From contig NZ_CP113529.1 of the NCBI RefSeq assembly GCF_026723865.1, forward strand, positions 124,001 to 188,000: 64,000 nucleotides of DNA, in the 5' to 3' direction. Shown one piece after another: positions 1 to 7,522 of this stretch (position 1 is its first letter; each line of letters begins with the position of its first letter). The stretch comes from Mycobacterium sp. Aquia_216. Its GTDB lineage: Bacteria > Actinomycetota > Actinomycetes > Mycobacteriales > Mycobacteriaceae. The notes beneath the pieces were generated by a model. It was given only the letters and a program-made list of their open reading frames with translations. It ran no database searches and was not told the DNA's origin. The translations under genes and the position numbers were made by a program.

Positions 1-687
1 GCCATCGAAGGGCTCAGCACATTCTTCTACAACGATCCGCGCCGGCTCACGGCCGTGGTGACGATGCTGGTGACACCGATGGCAGCCATCGCGATGTTCG
101 GCGCGGTCGTGCTCGTGGTCGCGATCGCCAAACGAATCACCGGCCGGTTCAAAGCCCTACCCGCGCCGGTATGGGTATCGGCCACCGCGGTGCTGCTGGT
201 CGTGACGACCGTGTTCACCGCGCGGCATTACTTTTATCGGCACCTGGTGCTGTTCGGCGACAAATACGACTCGGTGATGATCGACCAGCGCGACCTGATG
301 GCCATGGCGTACCTGGCGACACTGCCGGGCGCACACGACACCCTGATCGGCAATGCCAACACCGACGGCACCGCTTGGATGTACGCGGTGGCCGACCTGC
401 ATCCGCTGTGGACCCACTACGACTATCCGCAGCAGACCGGGCCGGGACCCGAGCGCTACATCATCTGGGCGTACGCGCGCCGCGGCGATTCCGATCCCAA
501 GGTGGTCGAGGCGATCAAGGCGCTCAATATCCGCTACATCTACACGAGCTCGCCCACGGTTCGCGGGTTCGCCGTGCCCGACGGACTAGTGTCGCTGGAA
601 AAGTCGAAGTCGTGGGCGCTGATCTACGACAACGGCGGGGCCAGAATTTACGAATGGCGCGGAAATGCCACACCACCCCGCCCCTAG
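1..687 (+). CDS. C-terminal part of a multi-pass membrane protein (Rv3779-like), 5' truncated
   Basis: The reading frame is open from base 1, so the gene begins upstream of the window; 228 residues remain. The visible part starts with two hydrophobic spans (about residues 20-40 and 55-75), followed by a soluble extracytoplasmic-looking tail of about 150 residues that ends shortly before bpa. Similarity and position immediately upstream of bpa-wzt-glfT1 match the large Rv3779 membrane protein, a GT-C-like polyprenyl-phosphate-sugar enzyme candidate. The substrate cannot be read from this fragment. The 12-bp gap to bpa suggests one transcript. Confidence 0.8.
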   Translation, partial: AIEGLSTFFYNDPRRLTAVVTMLVTPMAAIAMFGAVVLVVAIAKRITGRFKALPAPVWVSATAVLLVVTTVFTARHYFYRHLVLFGDKYDSVMIDQRDLMAMAYLATLPGAHDTLIGNANTDGTAWMYAVADLHPLWTHYDYPQQTGPGPERYIIWAYARRGDSDPKVVEAIKALNIRYIYTSSPTVRGFAVPDGLVSLEKSKSWALIYDNGGARIYEWRGNATPPRP

Positions 688-699
688 CCGCAGAAGAGG

Positions 700-1242
700 A
701 TGGAGACCGGATTGACTAACGGCAACGACGACGACGGCGCCGTCGAGATCATCGGCGGCGCCGATCCGCGGATCTCGGCGATCCACGCCGCGGACGACGA
801 CGACGATTCCGACGAGCGCTCCGTGACCGATCTGATCGAGCAGCCAGCCAAGGTGATGCGCATCGGCACCATGATCAAGCAACTGCTCGAAGAGGTGCGT
901 GCGGCACCACTTGACGATGCCAGCCGCAAGCGGCTGCGCGATATCCACGCCAAAAGCATCCGGGAGCTGGAAGACGGTCTCGCGCCGGAACTTCGCGAGG
1001 AACTCGACCGCCTCACCCTGCCGTTCAACGAGGACACCGACCCGTCGGACGCCGAGTTGCGTATCGCCCAGGCCCAGCTCGTCGGCTGGCTCGAGGGGTT
1101 GTTCCACGGCATCCAGACCGCGCTGTTCGCCCAGCAGATGGCCGCCCGCGCGCAGCTCGAGCAGATGCGCCAAGGAGCCCTGCCCCCCGGAATCGGGCGA
1201 TCGGGCCACGGACCGGGCTCGGGCACCGGGCAATACCTGTAG
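700..1242 (+). CDS. bpa: Bacterial proteasome activator Bpa/PafE
   Basis: 180 residues. Bpa is an ATP-independent ring activator that docks on the 20S proteasome and opens its gate to unfolded substrates. The decisive feature is the C-terminal GQYL, the gate-opening tail of this family, at residues 177-180. The body is helical, with EQPAKVMRIGTM near residue 50 and a long amphipathic stretch to about residue 155, after an acidic, disordered N-terminus. ATG at 700 is used; a TTG four codons later is possible. M. tuberculosis Rv3780 is nearly the same length (178). The link to the galactan genes is positional, not obviously functional. Confidence 0.95.
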   Translation: METGLTNGNDDDGAVEIIGGADPRISAIHAADDDDDSDERSVTDLIEQPAKVMRIGTMIKQLLEEVRAAPLDDASRKRLRDIHAKSIRELEDGLAPELREELDRLTLPFNEDTDPSDAELRIAQAQLVGWLEGLFHGIQTALFAQQMAARAQLEQMRQGALPPGIGRSGHGPGSGTGQYL

Positions 1243-1254
1243 GCGAAGGCATCA

Positions 1255-2103
1255 GTGTCCGGTCCTCGCGGTCCGCATATCGAGACCAGCAACGCCTGGG
1301 TGGAATTTCCCATCTTCGACGCCAAGTCGCGATCGTTGAAGAAGGCCTTCCTGGGCAAGGCGGGTGGCACGATCGGGCGCAACAACTCCAACGTCGTCGT
1401 CGTCGAGGCGTTGCGGGACATCACCATGTCGCTCGAGCTGGGTGACCGGGTCGGTCTGGTCGGCCACAACGGGGCCGGGAAATCGACTCTGCTGCGCCTA
1501 CTTTCGGGCATCTACGAACCCACCCGGGGCTGGGCCAAGGTCACCGGCCGGGTCGCCCCCGTCTTCGACCTCGGCGTCGGGATGGACCCCGAGATCTCCG
1601 GCTACGAGAACATCATCATCCGCGGCCTGTTCCTGGGTCAGACCCGAAAGCAGATGCTGGCCAAGGTCGACGAGATCGCCGAGTTCACCGAGCTCGGGGA
1701 TTACCTGTCGATGCCGCTGCGCACCTACTCCACCGGGATGCGGGTCCGGCTGGCGATGGGCGTGGTCACCAGCATCGACCCCGAGATCCTGCTCCTCGAC
1801 GAGGGTATCGGCGCCGTGGACGCCGACTTCCTGAAGAAGGCCCAGTCGCGATTGCAGGGCCTGGTGGAACGTTCCGGAATCCTGGTGTTCGCCAGCCATT
1901 CCAACGAATTCTTGGCCCGGCTGTGCAAGACCGCGATGTGGATCGACCACGGCATCATCCGCCAGACCGGCGGCATCGAAGACGTGGTGCGCGCCTACGA
2001 GGGCGAAGACGCGGCGCGGCATGTCCGAGAGGTGCTCGAAGAGACCAGCCTGCAGATCCAAGCCGACAAGCCGCTGGCGCAAAGCGCTCCCGGGGATGAG
2101 TGA
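1255..2103 (+). CDS. wzt: ABC transporter ATPase for lipid-linked galactan export (Wzt-like)
   Basis: 282 residues; nucleotide-binding subunit of the exporter thought to flip the lipid-linked galactan precursor across the plasma membrane. Walker A GHNGAGKST is at residues 70-78, the signature YSTGM at 158-162 and Walker B ending in Asp182-Glu183, all intact. It resembles O-antigen Wzt/RfbE ATPases (Rv3781) but lacks the large C-terminal sugar-binding domain. GTG at 1255 follows the bpa stop by 12 bp. The 3' end overlaps glfT1 by 8 bp, and the permease follows glfT1, so initiation and export are translationally coupled. Confidence 0.93.
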   Translation: MSGPRGPHIETSNAWVEFPIFDAKSRSLKKAFLGKAGGTIGRNNSNVVVVEALRDITMSLELGDRVGLVGHNGAGKSTLLRLLSGIYEPTRGWAKVTGRVAPVFDLGVGMDPEISGYENIIIRGLFLGQTRKQMLAKVDEIAEFTELGDYLSMPLRTYSTGMRVRLAMGVVTSIDPEILLLDEGIGAVDADFLKKAQSRLQGLVERSGILVFASHSNEFLARLCKTAMWIDHGIIRQTGGIEDVVRAYEGEDAARHVREVLEETSLQIQADKPLAQSAPGDE

Positions 2104-3010
2104 ATCCATCGTGGCCGTCGTGGTGACCCACCGGCGCGCGCAAGAACTCGCCAAGTCGCTGGGCATGCTCAGCGCGCAGACCCGATTGCCCGATCACCTG
2201 ATCGTCGTCGACAACGACGGCGCCGCGGATAGCCGGATCCGTGATCTGGTTGCCGCCCAGCCGATCTCGACCACTTACCTGGCATCGAGCCGAAACCTCG
2301 GCGGCGCAGGCGGTTTCGCCTTGGGCATGCTGCACGCGCTAGCGCAAGGGGCCGACTGGGTGTGGCTGGCCGACGATGACGGTCGTCCGCAGGACTCCCA
2401 GGTGCTGGCCACGCTGCTGGCTTGCGCCGAGAAGCACAACCTGGCCGAGGTGTCGCCGATGGTGTGCAATATGGACGACCCGGAGCGACTGGCCTTCCCG
2501 CTGCGTCGTGGCCTGGTATGGCGCAGGCGCGCAAGCGAATTGCGCACCGAAGCAGGACAGGACTTGTTGCCCGGGATCGCGTCGCTGTTCAATGGCGCGT
2601 TGTTCCGGGCCTCCGCGCTGGACACGGTCGGCGTTCCGGACATGCGGCTGTTCATTCGCGGCGACGAGGTGGAATTGCACCGCCGGCTGGTGCGCTCCGG
2701 CCTGCCGTTCGGGACCTGCCTGGACACGATCTACCTGCATCCCTGTGGATCCGACGAGTTCCGGCCGATTCTGGGCGGCCGCATGCACACGCAGTATCCC
2801 GACAACCCGACGAAGCGGTTCTACACCTACCGCAACCGCGGGTATCTGTTGGCACAGCCGGGTCTGCGCAAGCTGCTGGTCCAAGAGTGGGTGCGGTTCG
2901 GCTGGTTCTTTCTGGTATCCCGGCGCGATCCCGGGGGCCTGCTGGAGTGGATTCGGCTGCGCCGCTTGGGACGTCGTGAGCAATTCGGCAAGCCTGGAGG
3001 AACCGCATGA
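2096..3010 (+). CDS. glfT1: Galactofuranosyltransferase GlfT1
   Basis: 304 residues, the same as M. tuberculosis Rv3782. It transfers the first galactofuranose residues from UDP-Galf onto decaprenyl-PP-GlcNAc-Rha, priming galactan synthesis at the inner membrane face. It is a GT-A/GT2 enzyme: VVVTHRR at the N-terminus, VDNDG near residue 38, and the metal-binding DDD at residues 93-95 in WLADDDG. ATG at 2096 overlaps the end of wzt by 8 bp; the frame is open further upstream but that part reads as wzt shadow. The stop overlaps the wzm start in an ATGA. Its polymerising partner glfT2 is at 43361-45259. Confidence 0.95.
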   Translation: MSESIVAVVVTHRRAQELAKSLGMLSAQTRLPDHLIVVDNDGAADSRIRDLVAAQPISTTYLASSRNLGGAGGFALGMLHALAQGADWVWLADDDGRPQDSQVLATLLACAEKHNLAEVSPMVCNMDDPERLAFPLRRGLVWRRRASELRTEAGQDLLPGIASLFNGALFRASALDTVGVPDMRLFIRGDEVELHRRLVRSGLPFGTCLDTIYLHPCGSDEFRPILGGRMHTQYPDNPTKRFYTYRNRGYLLAQPGLRKLLVQEWVRFGWFFLVSRRDPGGLLEWIRLRRLGRREQFGKPGGTA

Positions 3011-3837
3011 CTTTCGTCGACGCCGCCGCGCAGTCGCGGACCTTCACCCGGGCTCGGGGCGACCTGGCCGACGGATTTCGCCGTCGAGAGCTGTGGCTGC
3101 ACCTGGGCTGGCAGGACATCAAGCAGCGCTACCGCCGCTCGGTGCTGGGACCGTTCTGGATCACCATCGCGACCGGGACGACGGCCGTGGCGATGGGCGG
3201 GCTGTATTCCAAGCTGTTTCACCTCGACCTGTCGGTGCATCTGCCGTATGTGACGCTCGGCCTGATCATCTGGAACCTGATCAACGCGGCCATCCTGGAA
3301 GGCGCCGACGTTTTCGTCGCCAACGAGGGCCTGATCAAACAGTTGCCAACGCCGTTGAGCGTGCACGTCTACCGGCTGGTATGGCGGCAGATGATCCTGT
3401 TCGCCCACAACATCGTCATCTATCTCGTCGTCGCGATGATCTTTCCCAAGCCGTGGTCGTGGGCCGACCTGTCGGTGATTCCGGCGCTGGGGCTGATCGT
3501 GCTCAATTGCATCTGGGTCTCCCTGTGCTTCGGCATCCTGGCAACCCGCTACCGCGATATCGGTCCCCTGCTGTTTTCGGTCGTGCAGCTGCTGTTCTTC
3601 ATGACGCCGATCATCTGGAACGACGACACATTGCGCCAGCAGGGCGCCGGACGCTGGTCGAGCGTCGTCGAACTCAACCCGCTGCTGCACTATCTCGACA
3701 TCGTGCGCGCGCCGTTGCTCGGCGCCCACCAGGAGCTGCGGCATTGGGCGGTGGTGCTGGTGCTGACCGTGGTCGGCTGGATACTGGCGGCGTTCGCGAT
3801 GCGGCAATACCGCGCCCGGGTGCCGTACTGGGTCTAG
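3007..3837 (+). CDS. wzm: ABC transporter permease for lipid-linked galactan export (Wzm-like)
   Basis: 276 residues, about six hydrophobic spans; ABC-2-type permease of the O-antigen exporter family (Rv3783, called rfbD in M. tuberculosis). The N-terminal amphipathic part ends in WQDIKQRYRRSVLGPFW, a family hallmark in front of the first membrane helix. It should form the channel with the Wzt-like ATPase. ATG at 3007 overlaps the glfT1 stop. Its own stop shares the four bases CTAG with the convergent protease gene, leaving no room for a separate terminator. Confidence 0.94.
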   Translation: MTFVDAAAQSRTFTRARGDLADGFRRRELWLHLGWQDIKQRYRRSVLGPFWITIATGTTAVAMGGLYSKLFHLDLSVHLPYVTLGLIIWNLINAAILEGADVFVANEGLIKQLPTPLSVHVYRLVWRQMILFAHNIVIYLVVAMIFPKPWSWADLSVIPALGLIVLNCIWVSLCFGILATRYRDIGPLLFSVVQLLFFMTPIIWNDDTLRQQGAGRWSSVVELNPLLHYLDIVRAPLLGAHQELRHWAVVLVLTVVGWILAAFAMRQYRARVPYWV

Positions 3838-4556
3838 CGGGTGACGATCATCTCGTCATCACTGGTGGCCCAGGCCTTGGAGAAGACCTCGAGGGAGACG
3901 ATCTCGTCGGCGCCATCCTCGGCCCCGCTGTCGTTGAGGTGCGCTTTACCGTTGACGACGTCGATCCCAGTCACGACGACCGCGTGGTCCGAGGTCGGCT
4001 GGCCGGTCTTGTCCTTGGCATCCACCGCCAGACCCCAGATCATCTCGCCGTTGACCTCGACGATCACCTTGCGACCGCTGGCCAGGTAGTGCTTGAGTGC
4101 GGTCATGCCGGTTGCGACCCCGGTCGTAGGCGCATCGGTCGTGTTGGTCAGAGTGGCGCCGACGCCGTAGTGCGCCAGCAGCACCGGGAGATCGTCGGGG
4201 GTGGTGCCTTGACCGCTGTTCGGGTCGTTGGTGTCCTTGGGCACCGTGTAGATCGATCCGGGGTGGGACTGGCTCGGCAGCTTCTGCGCCACCGCGATGA
4301 TCTCCTGCTCCTCGACCTGGTGCCCGGTCACCTCGCCGATCACGTCGGCTGCGGCCATCACTGCGCAGTCGTCATAGGTCTGGGGGTGCCAGAACGCGGC
4401 CGCCGCGACCGGGTCGCCGTACATCCCGCCGGCGCTGGGGTCGTCGGCGTGAGCCAATCCCATAGCAGAGCCGAGCGTCAGGCATGCGGCGAAGGCCGCG
4501 AGACCGACGATACGGGCGGCCTTTCCGGCCGCGGCGCCAAGCTTGGTGGTCATCAT
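3834..4556 (-). CDS. Secreted C39-like cysteine peptidase family protein
   Basis: 240 residues. It has a Sec signal peptide: hydrophobic core at about residues 14-32, cleavage probably after AHA (about residue 36). The mature part looks like the papain-fold C39_2 group: YDDCAVMAAADV has the Cys after a Gln/Asp-rich loop, and SDHAVVVTGID with a following LNDSG could supply the His and Asn/Asp. It may cleave peptides in the envelope, or be a non-peptidase relative. AAAGGAG lies just upstream of the start. M. tuberculosis has different genes (Rv3784-Rv3787c) here. The stop codon overlaps that of wzm. Confidence 0.72.
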   Translation of the reverse strand: MMTTKLGAAAGKAARIVGLAAFAACLTLGSAMGLAHADDPSAGGMYGDPVAAAAFWHPQTYDDCAVMAAADVIGEVTGHQVEEQEIIAVAQKLPSQSHPGSIYTVPKDTNDPNSGQGTTPDDLPVLLAHYGVGATLTNTTDAPTTGVATGMTALKHYLASGRKVIVEVNGEMIWGLAVDAKDKTGQPTSDHAVVVTGIDVVNGKAHLNDSGAEDGADEIVSLEVFSKAWATSDDEMIVTR

Positions 4557-4889
4557 GACGGGCTCCTTTGCTCATCTGCGCCTGGCGATTCAGGTGCGTG
4601 AGAAAAGGTTCGACCATCGCCCTCTACGAATTCTTGGAACCGTGGCGAGAGGTAGGTGCTTCGAGCGCGTCGCCAAGGATCCGTTGAGAATCCGCCAAGG
4701 GATCGGCCAGACGCTGTGCTGACAGGAAAACCCCTGGATAACAGGCGATTTAGCAAGCGTCCGGCGCACAGCGAAAGGCTTCATATGCATCCCGTTCGAC
4801 AGCGAACGGACCGCGGTGCCGGCGTCTATCCTTGCGGCAAGCGTGCCGAAACTCGACGCTGGAACCCGTCGATGGAGGAATATGCGATC
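4557..4889. other. Intergenic region between divergent genes
   Basis: About 330 bp between the protease start and the OB-fold protein start. It holds the AAAGGAG ribosome site of the protease gene on the minus strand and, near the other end, GGAGGAA at 4874-4880 serving the OB-fold gene. No RNA gene or conserved hairpin is apparent. An open plus-strand frame crosses the region into the OB-fold gene, but its composition does not look like protein. Confidence 0.5.
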
Positions 4890-5117
4890 GTGAGCGACGC
4901 CTCCGCAATCGGTTGTGTGGGGAAGCTGGTCGTGGCAACGCGCGGTGACCGCGGCCCCGGCGAGGTGTTGGTGACCGTACGGGGGTCGAAGGAGACCTTC
5001 CTGGCCTGGTCCGACGACCCGCTACCGAAGGGCAGCAAGGTCCTGGTGGTAGAGATCCGCGGCGGACGGACGGTAGTGGTCGAGCCGTGGGAACGCGCCG
5101 GGCAGGACCTGTCCTGA
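4890..5117 (+). CDS. Small OB-fold (NfeD C-terminal-like) protein
   Basis: About 75 residues from GTG 4890, preceded by GGAGGAA ten bases upstream; ATG at 4872 would add six residues. The sequence (IGCVGKLVVATRG, GPGEVLVTVRG, KGSKVLVVEI, VVVEPW) has the pattern of the small beta-barrel at the end of NfeD proteins, without the membrane part. NfeD and flotillin/SPFH genes are classic neighbours, and the next gene, 54 bp on, is a flotillin. It probably works with it in membrane-domain organisation; the biochemical role is unknown. Confidence 0.75.
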   Translation: MSDASAIGCVGKLVVATRGDRGPGEVLVTVRGSKETFLAWSDDPLPKGSKVLVVEIRGGRTVVVEPWERAGQDLS

Positions 5118-5171
5118 TGCAGACAACCGAAATCCCTTGCTACACAACAGCGAACCGTAAGGAGTCTACGA

Positions 5172-6296
5172 ATGCTCGGTTATAGGGTGCCCGCGCCGGA
5201 CGAGGCGATGCTGATCTCCGGCGCCAAAGCCAAGGGCGACGCCCCCTTCCGTGTGGTGACCGGCCACGGCGCCTTCGTCGTCCCGTTCTTTCGCAAGGCC
5301 CGATTCCTGACGTTGGCCATGTGCGAGTCCGAGGTGGCCGAAAAGTGCGTCACCCAGCAGGGCATCACCCTCAATGTGCGGGCGGTGATCGCCTTCAAGG
5401 TCGGCAACGACACCGAAAGCATCATCAGTGCCGCACAGCGATTTCTGTCCGAGCAAGACCAGATGTCGATACTCACCGGCCGAATTTTCGCCGGCCACCT
5501 GCGCTCGATCATCGGCTCGATGACCGTCGAGCAGATCATCCGGGAACGCCAGAAGTTGGCCACCGAGGTGCTCGACGGCTCAAAGGAGGAGATGGCCCGG
5601 ATCGGCCTGACCGTCGACGCCCTGCAGATCCAGTCCATCGACGACGACGGGCTCGGCTACATCAACGCGATGTCGGCTCCGCACAACGCCGCCATCCAGC
5701 AGATGGCGCAGATCGCCCAGGCGCAAGCGAACCAGAAGGCCGCGGAGGCCGAACAGGAATCGCAGCGCCAGCAAGCCGAATTCGCCCGTCAGACCGCCGT
5801 CGTCAAGGCGCAGTACAAGGCCGAGGTCGACAAGGCTCAGGCGGAGGCCGCCCAGGCGGGCCCGCTGGCCGAGGCCGAGGCTCAGCGTGAGGTGCTGGCG
5901 ATGCGGACCGAATTGGCCCAGCGCGCTGCCGAGCTGCGCCAGCAGGAGCTGGTCGCCGAGGTGGTCAAGCCGGCGGAGGCCGAAGCCGAGCGGGTCCGGA
6001 TCTTGGCCGTCGCCGACGCGGAGAAGATGAAGATCTTGGCCGAGGCGGCGGCGTCGCACAACCGGGTGGCCTTGGACAAGGCGCTCATCGACCAGCTGCC
6101 CGACATCGTGGAGCGGGCCGCGGCGGGGCTCGCCGGCGCGAATCTCACCGTGCTCAACGGGGCTGACGGGCTCAGCCAGGTGGCCAGTGGACTCGTGTCG
6201 CAGGGCAAAGCGATCTTCGACGCGCTGCGCGGCGAGACCTTCGACTACGACGAACCAGAAACCTCGCTGGTCCCGAACACCGAGCCACGCCGGTAA
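5172..6296 (+). CDS. Flotillin-like SPFH/PHB-domain protein
   Basis: 374 residues. An SPFH domain (residues about 5-165) is followed by a long Ala/Glu/Gln-rich coiled coil (about 170-295, with repeats such as AEAEAQREVLAMR) and a C-terminal tail. This is flotillin architecture: proteins that oligomerise on the inner leaflet and organise membrane microdomains. No clear transmembrane helix is present, so attachment would be by a hydrophobic patch or acylation. AAGGAG lies about 8 bases before ATG 5172. Probably co-transcribed with the upstream OB-fold protein. M. tuberculosis has no flotillin here; Rv1488 is a different SPFH protein. Confidence 0.88.
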   Translation: MLGYRVPAPDEAMLISGAKAKGDAPFRVVTGHGAFVVPFFRKARFLTLAMCESEVAEKCVTQQGITLNVRAVIAFKVGNDTESIISAAQRFLSEQDQMSILTGRIFAGHLRSIIGSMTVEQIIRERQKLATEVLDGSKEEMARIGLTVDALQIQSIDDDGLGYINAMSAPHNAAIQQMAQIAQAQANQKAAEAEQESQRQQAEFARQTAVVKAQYKAEVDKAQAEAAQAGPLAEAEAQREVLAMRTELAQRAAELRQQELVAEVVKPAEAEAERVRILAVADAEKMKILAEAAASHNRVALDKALIDQLPDIVERAAAGLAGANLTVLNGADGLSQVASGLVSQGKAIFDALRGETFDYDEPETSLVPNTEPRR

Positions 6297-6487
6297 CGCG
6301 CGTCCCGGCGGTGCGAAAGTGCTGCCGTCCGGTTGCGGCACGCGTGTATAACCGATGGCAAGCCGCTCGCCGAATATCGGTGGCGGCCGGGTTCGGGTGG
6401 TGCAACACTGAGGCACCACAAATTCACCACTAGGCAAGTTGGGGCGCCCCGTGACCAGGACGGCGTGCCGCCGGAAGGTCGACGGAC

Positions 6488-6970
6488 GTGAGTAAAAAAG
6501 TCCAATCAGTGGCGGATGCCGCACGCGAGAACCTCGCCGCGGAGCTGGACCGGTTGCGGCAGCGCCGTGACCTCCTCGAGGCCGAGGTCAAGGACGACCG
6601 CGGGATGGTCGGCGATCACGGCGACGCCGCGGAGGCGATCCAGCGGGCTGAGGAATTGGTTGTCCTCGGCGACCGGATCAACGAACTCGACCGGCGGCTG
6701 CGGACCGGGCCGTCGCACTCCGACGAAGACGACGAATCGCTACCCGGTGGCACCGAGGTGACCCTGCGCTTCGCCGACGGCGAGGTCGTCACGATGCACG
6801 TGATCTCCATCGTCGAAGAGACCCCCGTCGGTCGCGAGGCCGAGACGCTGACCTCGCACAGTCCGCTGGGGCAGGCGCTGGCCGGGCACAAAGCGGGCGA
6901 CACGGTCACCTACTCGACACCGCAGGGCGAAAGCCAGGTCGAGTTGATCGCGGTGAAGCTGCCCCGCTGA
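6488..6970 (+). CDS. Gre-factor homologue (Rv3788-like)
   Basis: 160 residues. An N-terminal helical hairpin (residues about 5-70) and a C-terminal FKBP-like domain (about 85-158, with GTEVTLRFADGE and SPLGQALAGHKAGDTV) are the two parts of GreA/GreB transcript-cleavage factors. The M. tuberculosis homologue Rv3788 is reported to bind the RNA polymerase secondary channel and inhibit rather than stimulate cleavage; I infer the same here. GTG 6488 is preceded by GGAAGG. Short gap to the next gene, which has its own promoter-like element. Confidence 0.85.
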   Translation: MSKKVQSVADAARENLAAELDRLRQRRDLLEAEVKDDRGMVGDHGDAAEAIQRAEELVVLGDRINELDRRLRTGPSHSDEDDESLPGGTEVTLRFADGEVVTMHVISIVEETPVGREAETLTSHSPLGQALAGHKAGDTVTYSTPQGESQVELIAVKLPR

Positions 6971-6997
6971 CTGCCGCTGGGGCGCATTCGCCCCCGT

Positions 6998-7003
6998 TAA
7001 ACT
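6998..7003 (+). promoter_or_regulatory. Candidate -10 element for leaderless GtrA-like mRNA
   Basis: TAAACT fits the mycobacterial TANNNT -10 pattern and ends six bases before ATG 7010, so transcription would begin at or next to the start codon. No Shine-Dalgarno sequence lies between. Based on spacing only. Confidence 0.45.
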
Positions 7004-7009
7004 CCCCCA

Positions 7010-7432
7010 ATGCTTCCCCCCGAGTCCGGCGCCGCGCCGGCGCGCCTGAGTCTGACCACGCAGATCATGCGCTTCGTGGTGACCGGCGGGCTGGCGGCCG
7101 TCGTCGACTTCGGCATCTACGCGACGCTGTACAAAGCGGTGGGTTTGCAGGTTGATCTGTCCAAGGCGATCAGTTTCATCGTGGGCACCCTTACGGCCTA
7201 CCTGATCAACCGCCGATGGACATTTCAGGCCGCACCGAGCACCGCGCGGTTCGTCGCGGTGATGGTTCTCTACGGCGTCACCTTCGCGGTCCAGGTCGGG
7301 CTCAACCATCTGTGCCTGGTGTTGTTGCACTACACCGGCTGGGCGATGCCGGTCGCGTTCGTCATCGCGCAGGGCACCGCGACGGTGATCAACTTCGTCG
7401 TGCAGCGAGTCGTAATCTTCCGCATCCGCTGA
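7010..7432 (+). CDS. GtrA-like membrane protein (Rv3789 homologue)
   Basis: 140 residues with four hydrophobic spans (about 16-36, 45-62, 78-98, 105-130) and the GtrA motifs [17 protein letters not shown] near the start and [11 protein letters not shown] mid-protein. GtrA proteins assist transfer of polyprenyl-phosphate sugars across membranes. Rv3789 has been proposed to help flip decaprenyl-phosphoryl arabinose or to anchor arabinosyltransferases. It lies 90 bp upstream of dprE1, whose pathway makes that lipid, but a perfect palindrome separates the two. Confidence 0.88.
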   Translation: MLPPESGAAPARLSLTTQIMRFVVTGGLAAVVDFGIYATLYKAVGLQVDLSKAISFIVGTLTAYLINRRWTFQAAPSTARFVAVMVLYGVTFAVQVGLNHLCLVLLHYTGWAMPVAFVIAQGTATVINFVVQRVVIFRIR

Positions 7433-7468
7433 CCCCTACCGTGCTTCTCTGGATGGGCCCACTCCTCA

Positions 7469-7488
7469 GCGGGACGCAAGCGTCCCGC
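7469..7488. terminator. Perfect 9-bp inverted repeat between the GtrA-like gene and dprE1
   Basis: GCGGGACGC and GCGTCCCGC are exact inverted copies separated by AA. It lies 37 bp after the GtrA-like stop and 34 bp before the dprE1 start. It could be a U-less mycobacterial terminator or an operator for dprE1; its near-symmetry with a minimal loop makes the operator reading possible. Confidence 0.5.
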
Positions 7489-7522
7489 ATCGTCGCCGGG
7501 CCAGGCGGTACCCTCTTTGACG

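Noticed and set aside
2376..4601. A 741-residue plus-strand open frame
   Set aside because: It crosses glfT1, wzm and the opposing protease gene; the translation is low-complexity and without domains, a GC-rich shadow.
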